Below, piece after piece: positions 9,590-18,644 of a stretch of 64,000 nucleotides of DNA; within the stretch, counting starts at the first letter, position 1, and every line of letters starts with the position of its first letter. This DNA comes from Paraburkholderia nodosa (GTDB taxonomy: Bacteria; Pseudomonadota; Gammaproteobacteria; Burkholderiales; Burkholderiaceae): assembly GCF_001718195.1 (NCBI RefSeq), contig NZ_MCNV01000010.1, positions 62,001 through 126,000 of the forward strand, given 5' to 3'. A program made the position numbers and the translations under genes. The notes below the pieces were generated by a model that saw only the letters and a list, made by a program, of their open reading frames with translations, did not search any database and had not been told where the DNA came from.

Positions 9590-12132
9590 TGGACCCGCGC
9601 GCCCATCCGGTCCTTGCGCGCGGCGTCGCGCTCGTGCAGCGCCGCGCCGTTGCGGTGTGGCTGCTGTGCCTCGTCGCGTGCGCGGTGGCGATCGGCCGCG
9701 CGAACTTCACCGCCGATCTCTCGGCGTTTCTGCCGCGCTCGCCGAGCCCCACGCAGCAAGTGCTCGTCGATCAACTGCGCGACGGGCTGGCGTCCCGGCT
9801 CATTCTGATCGGCATCGACGGCGGCTACGAGAGCACGCGCGCGGAGCTTTCGCGCCGCGTGGCGGCGAGCCTGCGCGCCGACCCGCAATTCGTGGCGATC
9901 CACAACGGCTCGGGCCAGAACGACGCGCGCGACGAGCAGTTCATGTTCGCCCACCGCTATGTGCTGAGCCCCGCGGTCACGCCGCAACACTTCACGGAAC
10001 AAGGGCTGCACGAAGCGCTGGGCGAGAGCCTCGATCTGCTGACTTCGTCGGCGGGGCTGGTTGCCAAGGACCTGCTGCCGCGCGACCCGACGGGCGAAGT
10101 GGCGGCGATGGTCGGCCAGCTCGATAGCGCGGCGCAGCCTGCGAGCCGCGGCGGCGTTTGGGCCTCGCGCGACGGCCGGCGCGCCGTGCTGGTGGCGCAA
10201 ACGGCGGCCGCCGGCTCCGACACGGACGCCCAGTCCCGCGCCATCGACGCCGTGCGCGCCGCTTTTGCCGCCGCCACGCGCACCTTGCCCAATGCTTCGG
10301 CCTACCAGGTATCGCTGACGGGGCCGGGCGTGTTCGGGGTCGCCACGCGCGACGCGATTCGCCACGACGTGGAACGCCTCTCCACCCTGAGCCTCGTGCT
10401 GATCGTCGCGCTGCTGCTCACGCTGTACCGTTCGCCGCGCACGCTGGGGCTCGGGCTCCTGCCGGTGTTCTCGGGTGTGGCGGCGGGCATTGCGACGGTT
10501 TCGCTCGTGTTCGGCACGGTGCATGGCTTGACGCTCGGCTTCGGCACGACACTGATGGGCGAGGCGGTGGACTACTCGATCTATCTGTTCGTGCAGTCGT
10601 CGCAGGGTGGCCCCCGCGGCGCGCCTCAGGGCCGCGAGTCGATGCGCGCATGGCTCGCCGCTTACTGGCCGACCATCCGCCTTGGCGTGCTGACCTCGGT
10701 GTGCGGCTTCGCGACGATGCTGTTCTCGGGCTTCCCCGGCCTCGTGCAACTCGGGCTCTATTCGATCGCGGGCCTCGTGAGTGCCGCGCTCGTCACGCGA
10801 TTCGTGCTGCCGCAACTGTCGGGCGGAGCAGTCGCGATCCGCGATGTGTCGCGTATCGGCGCGGCGCTCGCGCGCCTGGCGCACGCCGCACCGCGCCTGC
10901 GTTGGCCGCTCGCGGCGCTCGTGCTCGCCGCGCTCGCGTCGCTCTGGCTGCATCGCGACGACCTCTGGAGCCACGAGCTTGCCGCCTTGAGCCCCGTGCC
11001 CGCCGCGAGCCAGGCGCTCGACACGCGCCTGCGCGCGGACGTGGGCGCGCCCGACGTGCGCTATCTCGTGGTGATTCCGGCCGCGAGCGAGCAGGCCGCG
11101 CTCGAAGGCGCGGAGAAGGTCGGCGCGCAGTTGCAGCCGCTCGTCGAGCGTGGTGTGCTGGGCGGCTTCGAGAGCCCCGCGCGCTACCTGCCGAGCGACG
11201 CCACCCAGCGTGCACGCCTCGCGAGCCTGCCCGGCAAGGACGTGCTCACGGCGCGCCTGCAGGAGGCGCTCAGGAACCAGCCGGTGGATGTGAGGCCCGA
11301 CGCCTTCGCGCCGTTCCTCGCCGACGTCGAGGCGGCGCGCAACGCGCCGCTCGTCACGCGTGCGGACCTCAAGGGCACGTCGATGGCGCTCGCCGTCGAT
11401 GCGCTCCTGACCCAGCGCGACGGCCAGTGGAGCGCCATGCTCGCCTTGCGCGCGCCGCGCCATTCACAAGGCGCGCAGGCCATGAATACGCCGAGCCTCG
11501 ACGCCAGCTCCGTGAGCGGCGCCGTCGCCCGTGCGAACGTGCCGGGCGCGCTCTTCGTCGACATGAAGGCCGAAGCCGACCGCATGTACGTGGACTACGT
11601 GCACGAAGACATTCGCCTCTCGCTCGCGGGTTTCGCCGTCATCGTCGTGCTGCTGGTGTTCGCGCTGCGCTCGTTCTCGCGTGCGGCGAGGGCGCTCGCG
11701 CCGCTCGTCGCGGCGGTGCTGGTCGTGGCCGCGGGATTCGCGCTGGCAGGCGTGTCGCTCACCATCCTGCACCTGGTCGGCATGCTGCTCATCGTCGCCG
11801 TGGGCTCGAACTATGCGCTGTTCTTCTGCAAGCGCGACGACGAAGCGGGCATCACGCCGCGCACGCTCGTCTCGCTCCTCGTCGCCAATCTCGCGACGGT
11901 GGCGGGCTTCGGCCTGCTCTCGCTGTCTCATGTGCCACTGCTCGAAACGTTCGGGCTGACGGTGGGGCCGGGCGCGATGCTCGCGCTCGTGTTCGCGGCG
12001 ATTCTCGCGCCGCCGCTCGTGCACAGCAGCGACGAGGCGCACCTGAGCGCCGATACGCGCGACGAGCGGCGGCACGCTCGCCCGCGTACCGAACCCGCGC
12101 AGATGACCCACCCGCACGGAGGCCGCGCATGA
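9589..12132 (+). CDS. MMPL/RND-family lipid exporter
   Basis: An inner-membrane exporter of 847 residues with the duplicated RND layout: one membrane helix near residues 20-38, a periplasmic loop, five helices at about 265-410, a helix near 440, a second loop and a last helix block at about 680-815. GEAVDYSIYLFV in the first block and GSNYALFF in the second match MMPL transporter helices. Together with the LolA-like gene it should flip or extrude the lipid product. It overlaps both neighbours by one to four bases. The C terminus is a charged tail of about 30 residues. Confidence 0.93.
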   Translation: MDPRAHPVLARGVALVQRRAVAVWLLCLVACAVAIGRANFTADLSAFLPRSPSPTQQVLVDQLRDGLASRLILIGIDGGYESTRAELSRRVAASLRADPQFVAIHNGSGQNDARDEQFMFAHRYVLSPAVTPQHFTEQGLHEALGESLDLLTSSAGLVAKDLLPRDPTGEVAAMVGQLDSAAQPASRGGVWASRDGRRAVLVAQTAAAGSDTDAQSRAIDAVRAAFAAATRTLPNASAYQVSLTGPGVFGVATRDAIRHDVERLSTLSLVLIVALLLTLYRSPRTLGLGLLPVFSGVAAGIATVSLVFGTVHGLTLGFGTTLMGEAVDYSIYLFVQSSQGGPRGAPQGRESMRAWLAAYWPTIRLGVLTSVCGFATMLFSGFPGLVQLGLYSIAGLVSAALVTRFVLPQLSGGAVAIRDVSRIGAALARLAHAAPRLRWPLAALVLAALASLWLHRDDLWSHELAALSPVPAASQALDTRLRADVGAPDVRYLVVIPAASEQAALEGAEKVGAQLQPLVERGVLGGFESPARYLPSDATQRARLASLPGKDVLTARLQEALRNQPVDVRPDAFAPFLADVEAARNAPLVTRADLKGTSMALAVDALLTQRDGQWSAMLALRAPRHSQGAQAMNTPSLDASSVSGAVARANVPGALFVDMKAEADRMYVDYVHEDIRLSLAGFAVIVVLLVFALRSFSRAARALAPLVAAVLVVAAGFALAGVSLTILHLVGMLLIVAVGSNYALFFCKRDDEAGITPRTLVSLLVANLATVAGFGLLSLSHVPLLETFGLTVGPGAMLALVFAAILAPPLVHSSDEAHLSADTRDERRHARPRTEPAQMTHPHGGRA

Positions 12133-12989
12133 ATTCGGCTTCGTTGCGCGCTACGCATGCGACGCCCGCGTCCGCCACGGCGCGCCGCTGGAGGCCGTCG
12201 CCGTTCATAAGCGGCGCGGCGGCGCTGCACGCGGGAGCGGCCGCCGCCGTGGTCGCGCAGCCGCACGCGTGGCCGTGGGCCGCGGGCAGCGTGGTCGCGT
12301 CGCATCTCGCGCTGATCGCCGCGGGCCTATGGCCGCGCAGCGCGTTGCTCGGCCCGAACTGGACGCGCCTGCCCGAACACGCGGGGCAGCGCATCGCGCT
12401 CACCATCGACGATGGCCCGGACCCCGAAGTGACACCGCGAGTGCTCGACCTGCTCGACCACTTCGATGTTCGCGCAACCTTCTTCTGCATCGGCGATCTC
12501 GCGCGACGCCACCCGCATCTGGTCGAAGCGATCGTGGCGCGCGGCCATGCCGTCGAGAACCATAGCCAGCGCCATCGGCATACGTTTTCAGTCTCGGGGC
12601 CAATCGTGATGAAGCGCGAGATCGAGGCGGCGCAGCGCACGCTCACCGAAATCGCGGGGACGCCGCCGCGCTTTTTCCGCGCACCGGCGGGCCTGCGCAA
12701 TCCGTTCCTCGAGCCGGTGCTGTGCGGCCTCGGCCTGCACCTCGCGAGCTGGACGCGGCGCGGCTTCGACACCCGCGCGAAAGAGGCCGGCACGGTCACG
12801 CACCGCCTGCTCGATGGCCTGGCTGCGCGCGACATCCTGCTCGTGCACGACGGCCACGCGGCGCGCGACGCAAGCGGCAAGCCGCTCGTGCTCGACGTTC
12901 TGCCATCGCTCCTGCGCGCCGCTGCAGAACGCCAGCTGCAGTGGACCACACTGCGCGCGTGCCTCGACGGCGAAGCCGGTCAACCCTGA
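12129..12989 (+). CDS. Polysaccharide deacetylase (NodB-type, CE4)
   Basis: A 286-residue protein. After two N-terminal hydrophobic segments (about residues 28-70) comes a CE4 domain with LTIDDGPDP (catalytic base and metal Asp), HSQRHRH (metal His pair), FFRAPAG and a late LLVHDGH. All the usual metal and catalytic residues appear intact. The helices suggest membrane anchoring with an outward or periplasmic catalytic domain. It sits inside the operon (ATGA with the exporter), so it probably acts on an amino-sugar part of the product. This enzyme is not a standard aryl-polyene cluster member. Confidence 0.9.
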   Translation: MNSASLRATHATPASATARRWRPSPFISGAAALHAGAAAAVVAQPHAWPWAAGSVVASHLALIAAGLWPRSALLGPNWTRLPEHAGQRIALTIDDGPDPEVTPRVLDLLDHFDVRATFFCIGDLARRHPHLVEAIVARGHAVENHSQRHRHTFSVSGPIVMKREIEAAQRTLTEIAGTPPRFFRAPAGLRNPFLEPVLCGLGLHLASWTRRGFDTRAKEAGTVTHRLLDGLAARDILLVHDGHAARDASGKPLVLDVLPSLLRAAAERQLQWTTLRACLDGEAGQP

Positions 12990-13018
12990 TCCACCGCTGC
13001 GCAAACGGAACGACTGAC

Positions 13019-14224
13019 GTGAAACCACTGATCCTTTCGCATTTCACCGCTACCAGCTGCCTCGGGCGCGGGCTCGACGCGACGCTCGACGCGCTGCGCG
13101 GCAAGCGCGGGGGCCTCGCGCGCTGCGACTTCGCGCGCGCGGACCTCGATACGTGGATTGGCGAAGTGGCGGGCCTCGAGAGCGAGACGCTACGCGCCGA
13201 CCTCGCGGACTATGCGTGCCGCAACCACCGTCTCGCGCAGATCGGCTTCACGCAGGACGGTTTCGCCGAACACATTCAGGCCGCCGTCGCGCGCTATGGC
13301 GCCGAGCGGGTGGGCGTGTTCGTCGGCACCAGCACCTCGGGCATTCTCGAAACCGAAAACGCCTACCGGCAGCGGGACCTGGAAAGCGGCGCGCTCAAGC
13401 CGGGCTTTCATTACGCGCAGACGCACAACCCGTTCGCGCTGGCCTCGTTCGTGCGCGCCTATTTTGGCCTGCGCGGCCCGGCCACGTCGATTTCTTCGGC
13501 CTGTTCCTCGGGCGCGAAGGTGTTTGGCTCCGCCCGCCGCATGATCGAAGCGGGGCTGATCGACGCGGCCGTGGTGGGCGGCGTCGATTCGCTCTGCCTG
13601 ACGACGCTGTACGGTTTCAACTCGCTCGAACTGCTTTCGCGCGATCCGTGCCGCCCGTTCGACGTGAACCGCAACGGCATTTCGATTGGCGAGGCCGCGG
13701 CGTTCGCCTTCCTCGAGCGCACGCCCGACACGCTGGACGACGACGCCATCCTCCTGCTCGGCGTGGGCGAATCGAGCGACGCGCATCACATGTCGTCGCC
13801 GCATCCCGAAGGGCTCGGCGCGCGCGCCGCGATGGCGCAGGCGCTTTCCACCGCGGGCGTGGCCCCAGGAGAAATCGGCTACATCAATCTGCATGGCACG
13901 GCCACGCCGAGCAACGACGTTGCTGAAAGCCGCGCGATCAACGCACTGTTCGAGCGTACGCCATGCAGCTCGACCAAGGGCGCGACGGGGCATACGCTCG
14001 GCGCGGCGGGTGCGCTCGAAGCCGTGATCGCGGCGCTCGCGCTGCGCCATCGTTTCGTGCCCGCCGGCGTCAACACCACGCAGCCTGACGCCGCGCTCGG
14101 CCTCGACTACGTGCTGGAAAGCCGCGAAGTGCAAGTCGGCGCCGCACTCAGCAATTCATTCGGTTTTGGCGGCACGAACTGCAGCCTCCTGTTCGGGCGC
14201 GCGGACCGCGCACATCACGGATGA
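13019..14224 (+). CDS. Beta-ketoacyl-ACP synthase (KAS I/II type)
   Basis: A 401-residue thiolase-fold condensing enzyme. The catalytic triad is complete: Cys162 in SSACSSGAK, His292 in NLHGTATPSND and His325 in KGATGHTLGAAG. NSFGFGGTN closes the active site near the C terminus. The GTG start at 13019 was chosen because homology (LSHFTATSCLGRG) begins there and GGAAC lies just upstream. It should extend the chain with malonyl-ACP units and probably pairs with the next gene product. Confidence 0.93.
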   Translation: MKPLILSHFTATSCLGRGLDATLDALRGKRGGLARCDFARADLDTWIGEVAGLESETLRADLADYACRNHRLAQIGFTQDGFAEHIQAAVARYGAERVGVFVGTSTSGILETENAYRQRDLESGALKPGFHYAQTHNPFALASFVRAYFGLRGPATSISSACSSGAKVFGSARRMIEAGLIDAAVVGGVDSLCLTTLYGFNSLELLSRDPCRPFDVNRNGISIGEAAAFAFLERTPDTLDDDAILLLGVGESSDAHHMSSPHPEGLGARAAMAQALSTAGVAPGEIGYINLHGTATPSNDVAESRAINALFERTPCSSTKGATGHTLGAAGALEAVIAALALRHRFVPAGVNTTQPDAALGLDYVLESREVQVGAALSNSFGFGGTNCSLLFGRADRAHHG

Positions 14225-15057
14225 CCGCCATGAAACTTTCCGTATTCATCGAAAGCGTCGGCGTGATCGGCCCGGGTCTCGCCAACTGGCCGCAGACGGC
14301 CGACGTGCTCGCCGCGCGCGCGCCCTACGTGAGCGCACGCACGGTGCTGCCGCCGCCGGAGGGGTTGCCGGCGGCAGAGCGCCGCCGCACCGGGGCCGTC
14401 GTCAAGACCGCGCTCGCCGTGGGCCACGAAGCCGTCGCGGCGAGCGGTCGCGACGCGACGACGCTTGCCGCCGTGTTCGCGGCCTCGGGTGGAGATGGTC
14501 AGAACTGCCACATAATTTGCGACGCGCTGGCAAGCGACGACCGCCTGCTTTCGCCCACGCGTTTTCACAACTCGGTGCATAACGCGCCCGCGGGCTACTG
14601 GAGCATCGCGACGCGCGACCGGGCCGCATCGAACGTGCTGTGCGCGCACGACGGCAGCTTCGCAGCGGGGCTGCTCGAAAGCGCGTGTCAGGTGGCCGTG
14701 GATGGCGTGCCCACCTTGCTGATCGCCTACGACGCCGACTATCCCGAGCCGCTGCACGCGTTGCGTCCCGTGGCCGATGCATTCGGCGTCGCGCTCGTGC
14801 TCGCGCCGCAGGCCAGCGCGACGACGCTCGCGCGCCTCGACGTGACGCTCACCGAAGCGCTCGCGACGCCGCTCGCCTCGCCTGAACTCGAAGCGCTGCG
14901 CACGAACAATCCCGCCGCGCGTGTGCTGCCGCTGCTCGAAGCGCTCGCGCGCATGGATGCATCCGGCCAGCGTGCGAGCGTGGTCATCGACTACATGCCC
15001 GAGCTGCGTGTGCAAATCGACGTCGAGCCCGTGGACGCGTCTGGAGAGGGGGCATGA
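14221..15057 (+). CDS. Ketosynthase-like chain-length factor
   Basis: A 278-residue protein similar to the N-terminal half of ketosynthases (Ketoacyl-synt_2-like). SARTVLPPPEGLP, FAASGGDGQNCHIICDAL and RFHNSVHNAPAGYWSI fit this group. At the place where a ketosynthase carries its active Cys there is none, so it is probably a non-catalytic partner that sets chain length with the preceding ketosynthase. ATGA overlap with that gene supports equal expression. A second ATG at 14230 is possible. Confidence 0.82.
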   Translation: MTAMKLSVFIESVGVIGPGLANWPQTADVLAARAPYVSARTVLPPPEGLPAAERRRTGAVVKTALAVGHEAVAASGRDATTLAAVFAASGGDGQNCHIICDALASDDRLLSPTRFHNSVHNAPAGYWSIATRDRAASNVLCAHDGSFAAGLLESACQVAVDGVPTLLIAYDADYPEPLHALRPVADAFGVALVLAPQASATTLARLDVTLTEALATPLASPELEALRTNNPAARVLPLLEALARMDASGQRASVVIDYMPELRVQIDVEPVDASGEGA

Positions 15058-15572
15058 CGACGCAAGCCACTCTGCCCGCTACGCTCGCGGACGTGATCGC
15101 GAACGCCGCGCCGGGCGCGCCGCTCGACCGCGCATGGATCGCGGCGCGCATACCGCATAGCGGCGCGATGTGCCTGCTCGACGCGGTACAGTCATGGGAT
15201 GAGACGCGTATCCGCTGCATCGCGACCAGCCATCGCGATCCGCACAATCCGCTGCGCTCGCGCGGCCGCCTTGCGACGGTGTGCGGCGTGGAGTACGCGG
15301 CGCAGGCCATGGCGGTGCATGGCGCGTTGCTCGGCGCACTGGACGGCGCAGAGGCCGAGCGTCCGCGCGTCGGTTTTCTTGCGAGCGTGCGCACGGTAGT
15401 GGCGCATATCGAGCGCCTCGACACGCTCGCCGCGCCGCTCGCGATCGAAGCCGAACGCGTGAGCGGCAGCGGCAACACGGTACTCTATGGTTTTACGGTG
15501 CGCGGCGAGGGCCGCGTGCTGCTTACGGGACGCGCGGCAGTCATGCTCGACGCGTCCGCAGTCATTCGATGA
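15054..15572 (+). CDS. Hotdog-fold 3-hydroxyacyl-ACP dehydratase (ApeP-like)
   Basis: A 172-residue hotdog protein. IPHSGAMCLLDAVQSWD matches the active-site His strand of aryl-polyene dehydratases, and CGVEYAAQAMAVHGAL is the long central helix. It overlaps the chain-length factor gene by four bases (ATGA). With the FabZ-like domain fused to the ligase, the cluster has two dehydratase units, fitting a conjugated polyene chain. Confidence 0.85.
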   Translation: MTTQATLPATLADVIANAAPGAPLDRAWIAARIPHSGAMCLLDAVQSWDETRIRCIATSHRDPHNPLRSRGRLATVCGVEYAAQAMAVHGALLGALDGAEAERPRVGFLASVRTVVAHIERLDTLAAPLAIEAERVSGSGNTVLYGFTVRGEGRVLLTGRAAVMLDASAVIR

Positions 15573-15591
15573 CAATACAAAAGGGAGCCCG

Positions 15592-15888
15592 ATGATGAAA
15601 TCCAAACGGTCCATACTTGCCGCGCTCGTGCTGGGCATGGCCAGCACGATGGCGCACGCCGACCTTCACGAAGTGAAGGAGAACATCAAGCACGACTCGA
15701 AGGAAGCGGCCACGAAAACCGGCCACGCCGCACGCGACTTCGGCCACGCCACCGCGCACGCGGCGAAGACGGTGGGCCACGGCATCGCGCATGCGTCGCG
15801 CGAAGGTTACGAGGCCACCAAGCGCGCGACCAAGCGCGTGTTCCACAAGGACGGCAGCGGCGAAAGCAGCGAGAAGAGTCAGGCGTAA
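15592..15888 (+). CDS. Small secreted His/Lys/Ala-rich protein of unknown function
   Basis: A 98-residue protein with a signal peptide (residues 1-23, ending MAHAD). The mature part repeats short units such as KTGHAARDFGHAT and KTVGHGIAHAS, rich in Ala, His and Lys, with an amphipathic helical look. GGGAG lies just before a double ATG (15592 and 15595). It lies 19 bp after the dehydratase and so probably ends the plus operon. I do not recognise the family. Cationic periplasmic helices of this kind could bind lipid or nucleic acid, but that is a guess. Confidence 0.72.
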   Translation: MMKSKRSILAALVLGMASTMAHADLHEVKENIKHDSKEAATKTGHAARDFGHATAHAAKTVGHGIAHASREGYEATKRATKRVFHKDGSGESSEKSQA

Positions 15889-15911
15889 GGCGTTTTTTGC
15901 GATGTACCGGC

Positions 15912-16098
15912 GCGCGTAGGCGTTTACCCTCGCGAACCCCTACGCGCCGCCCATACCCCTCCACCCGGCGCGCCTTCCCGTCCGCGCCCTGTTATCCGGC
16001 TCGCCGCCGGCCCGTGCCTTTCGCCCCAACGCTTCAAGAATCGCGCCGCCCTTGCCGTTAACGCAGGGGCGGCGCAATCGCTCGCCTGACGGCGAGCG
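15912..16098 (+). repeat. Three inverted repeats between the lipid cluster and the GGDEF-EAL gene
   Basis: GCGCGTAGG (15912-15920) pairs with CCTACGCGC (15939-15947). GCGCCGCCC (16043-16051) pairs with GGGCGGCGC (16067-16075). CGCTCGCC (16079-16086) pairs with GGCGAGCG (16091-16098) around a four-base loop. None has a T-run after it, so they are not textbook terminators. They may end the preceding operon or structure the leader of the next gene. Confidence 0.5.
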
Positions 16099-16184
16099 GT
16101 GTGCCGCGCACCACATTAGAGATCGAGCCGGCCGCGGGCGCTACCTGCACCACAGGCACCGCGGCAACAAGAGGGGAAGAAGGT

Positions 16185-18518
16185 ATGGTCTATTCCCAAG
16201 CGGCGGGAGCGTTCGGCGCAGCGGGATCACGGGGCGGTCAGTCGGAGGTGTCGAAAGAACCGGACGGGCCAACCAGCGGGGCCGCGAACGGAACCGATGC
16301 GGCGCTCGCACAGGAGCGCAGCGTATTGCGGCTGGTGTCGCGCAGCATGCCGCTGCCGGAACTGCTGGCGGAAGTCTGCTGTCGCGCCGGGCGGCTGCTG
16401 GGCGCGGGCGCAAACTGTGCGGTCCTGCAACTCGATGCCGACGGCCAGCGCCTGCGCATCGGCAGTGCGCCGAACTTGCCGGCGCAGTATCACGCCGCGT
16501 TCGACGGCACGCCGGTCGGTTCCGGCACGAGCCCGTCCGGCACGGCGATCGCCGAGCGGCGCACGATATGCGTGGAGGACTACGAACTCGCGCACGAGTG
16601 GGGCGAGTACCGCCGCATCGCGCTCGACAGCGGCCTGCGCGCGGTCTGGACGACGCCGCTCGACGACGACAACGGCGGCGTGCTGGGCGCGCTCGCCGTG
16701 TACCAGAGCCGGCCCTGGCGGCCCAGCGCGGCCGAGGAGGCGCTGCTGTGCGACATCGCCCACAGCGTCGCGGCCATGCTCAACCAGCAGACCATGGCCG
16801 AGCGTCTCGCGCTCAGCGAGGAGCATCATCGCCTCGTGGTGGACCACCTCAACGAAGGCATCGTGATGCAGGCCCGCGACGACACCGTGCTCGCCTGCAA
16901 TCGCAGCGCGCGGCGCCTCCTGCGCCTGCCCGAGCACGCTGTCGGCATGAGCATCATGCAGGTGATTCCGCGCGTGCTCGACGAAAGCGGCAAGCCCCTG
17001 CCCACCTCGAAGCGCCCGAGCATGAAGGCGCTCGAGACGGGCAAGCCGGTGCTCGGCGAGACCGTCGGCCTCGAACTCGCGGACGGCGAGATCGTCTGGG
17101 TGAGCGAGAACGTGCTGCCGATCTTCCGGCCCGGCGAAAGCGAGCCGATTTCCGTGGTGGTCTCGTTCACGGATATCGGGCCGGTGCGCGAGGCGCAGCA
17201 GCAATTGCGCTACCTCGCCACGCGCGACGCGCTCACAGGCCTGTACAACCGCACCTTCCTCGCCGATCGCATGCACGCGATGCTGGAGCGCGCTACGTGT
17301 TCGGCGAAGCCGGCGCTCCTCTTCGTCGATCTCGACGGGTTCAAGAAGGTCAACGACACGGGTGGCCACGAAGCCGGCGACTCGCTGCTGCGCGACGTGG
17401 GGCGGCGCCTCACCGGCTGCGTGAGCGAGGGGGACACGCTCGCACGCGTGGGTGGCGACGAATTCGTGATCGCGGTGTGCTGCTACAAGGGCGTGGACGA
17501 CCTTGTCGCGCTTGCGCAGCGCGTGCTCGGCGCGCTTGCCGCGCCGTTTGCGGTCGCGGGCAACGAGTACTACCTGGGCGCCTCGATCGGCATCAGCCTG
17601 TATCCCGACGATGGCCGCAGCGCCGCCGCACTCATGCGCAACGCCGATTCGGCCATGTACGCGGCCAAGCAGCGCGGCACCAACCAGTTCCAGTTCTTCA
17701 CGAACGAGTTGCGCCAGCACCTGCAGCGCCGTTTCCAGATCGAGCGGGGGCTGCGCCGCGCGCTCGCTTCGGGCGAACTGCGCCTCGTCTATCAGCCGAT
17801 CGTGGATGGCGAAAGCGGCCGCATGATCGGCGCCGAGGCGCTGCTGCGCTGGGAGAGCGAGGAGCTCGGCCAGGTCTCGCCGGTGGAGTTCATCCCCGTG
17901 GCCGAGGACACCGGCATGATCATCCCGATCGGCCAATGGGTGCTCGAGCACGCGTGCCGCCAGGCCGCGCAGTGGCGGCGCCTCTTCGCGCCCGACTTCG
18001 TCATGGCGGTCAACTTCTCGCCGCGCCAGATCGCGGACGGGCTGGTCGAACAGGTGGAGGGGTGCCTCGCGCGCACGGGCCTCGCGCCCGACGCGCTCGA
18101 AGTGGAGATCACCGAAGGCATTCTGATGAGCGACAGCCAGAGTGTGCTGCCTCTCCTGCACGCGCTGAACGCCATTGGCGTGCGCATTTCAGTGGACGAT
18201 TTCGGCACCGGCTACTCGTCGCTTTCGTATCTGAAGCGCTTTCCGCTGCACCATCTGAAGGTCGATCGCACGTTCGTGGCGGGTCTGCCCGACAACCGCG
18301 ACTCCGTGGCGATCACCTCGGCCGTCGTGGCGATGGCGCATTCGCTCGGCATGCGCGTGACCGCCGAAGGCGTGGAAACGCCCGAGCAGGCGTCGTTTCT
18401 GCGCTCGCTGCGCTGCGAGCGGCAGCAGGGCTACCTGTTCGGCAGGCCGGTGAGCGCCCAGGGCTGCGCGGCGCTCCTGCGCGAGCATGCTGCTGGCCGC
18501 GTGCGCGAGGGCGTGTGA
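16185..18518 (+). CDS. GAF-PAS-GGDEF-EAL cyclic-di-GMP enzyme
   Basis: A 777-residue protein with a GAF domain (about 45-195), a PAS domain (205-335), GGDEF (345-500) and EAL (515-765). The diguanylate cyclase motif GGDEF is intact at residues 423-427 and the phosphodiesterase motif EAL at 551-553; DDFGTGYSSL is also intact, so both activities are possible. There is no membrane segment, so it is probably a cytosolic sensor. The ATG at 16185 was chosen for the purine-rich GAGGGGAAGAAGG upstream rather than a GTG at 16101. A chemotaxis coupling gene follows. Confidence 0.93.
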   Translation: MVYSQAAGAFGAAGSRGGQSEVSKEPDGPTSGAANGTDAALAQERSVLRLVSRSMPLPELLAEVCCRAGRLLGAGANCAVLQLDADGQRLRIGSAPNLPAQYHAAFDGTPVGSGTSPSGTAIAERRTICVEDYELAHEWGEYRRIALDSGLRAVWTTPLDDDNGGVLGALAVYQSRPWRPSAAEEALLCDIAHSVAAMLNQQTMAERLALSEEHHRLVVDHLNEGIVMQARDDTVLACNRSARRLLRLPEHAVGMSIMQVIPRVLDESGKPLPTSKRPSMKALETGKPVLGETVGLELADGEIVWVSENVLPIFRPGESEPISVVVSFTDIGPVREAQQQLRYLATRDALTGLYNRTFLADRMHAMLERATCSAKPALLFVDLDGFKKVNDTGGHEAGDSLLRDVGRRLTGCVSEGDTLARVGGDEFVIAVCCYKGVDDLVALAQRVLGALAAPFAVAGNEYYLGASIGISLYPDDGRSAAALMRNADSAMYAAKQRGTNQFQFFTNELRQHLQRRFQIERGLRRALASGELRLVYQPIVDGESGRMIGAEALLRWESEELGQVSPVEFIPVAEDTGMIIPIGQWVLEHACRQAAQWRRLFAPDFVMAVNFSPRQIADGLVEQVEGCLARTGLAPDALEVEITEGILMSDSQSVLPLLHALNAIGVRISVDDFGTGYSSLSYLKRFPLHHLKVDRTFVAGLPDNRDSVAITSAVVAMAHSLGMRVTAEGVETPEQASFLRSLRCERQQGYLFGRPVSAQGCAALLREHAAGRVREGV

Positions 18519-18644
18519 GCGTGTCCTGATCCGGCACGCTCGTGCGGGAGCGGCAGGCTCAAGATTTCCCGCGCCAGGCCGTAGACGTTGGCAGAGAGCG
18601 GATGCCGGACGCATCGCGCCACACGTAAAGGACACCAGAGAATC

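Noticed and set aside
9544-11463. A 639-codon open frame on the minus strand over the MMPL exporter
   Set aside because: Same reason: a mirror of a well-supported gene, with low-complexity Arg/His/Glu-rich translation and no ribosome site.
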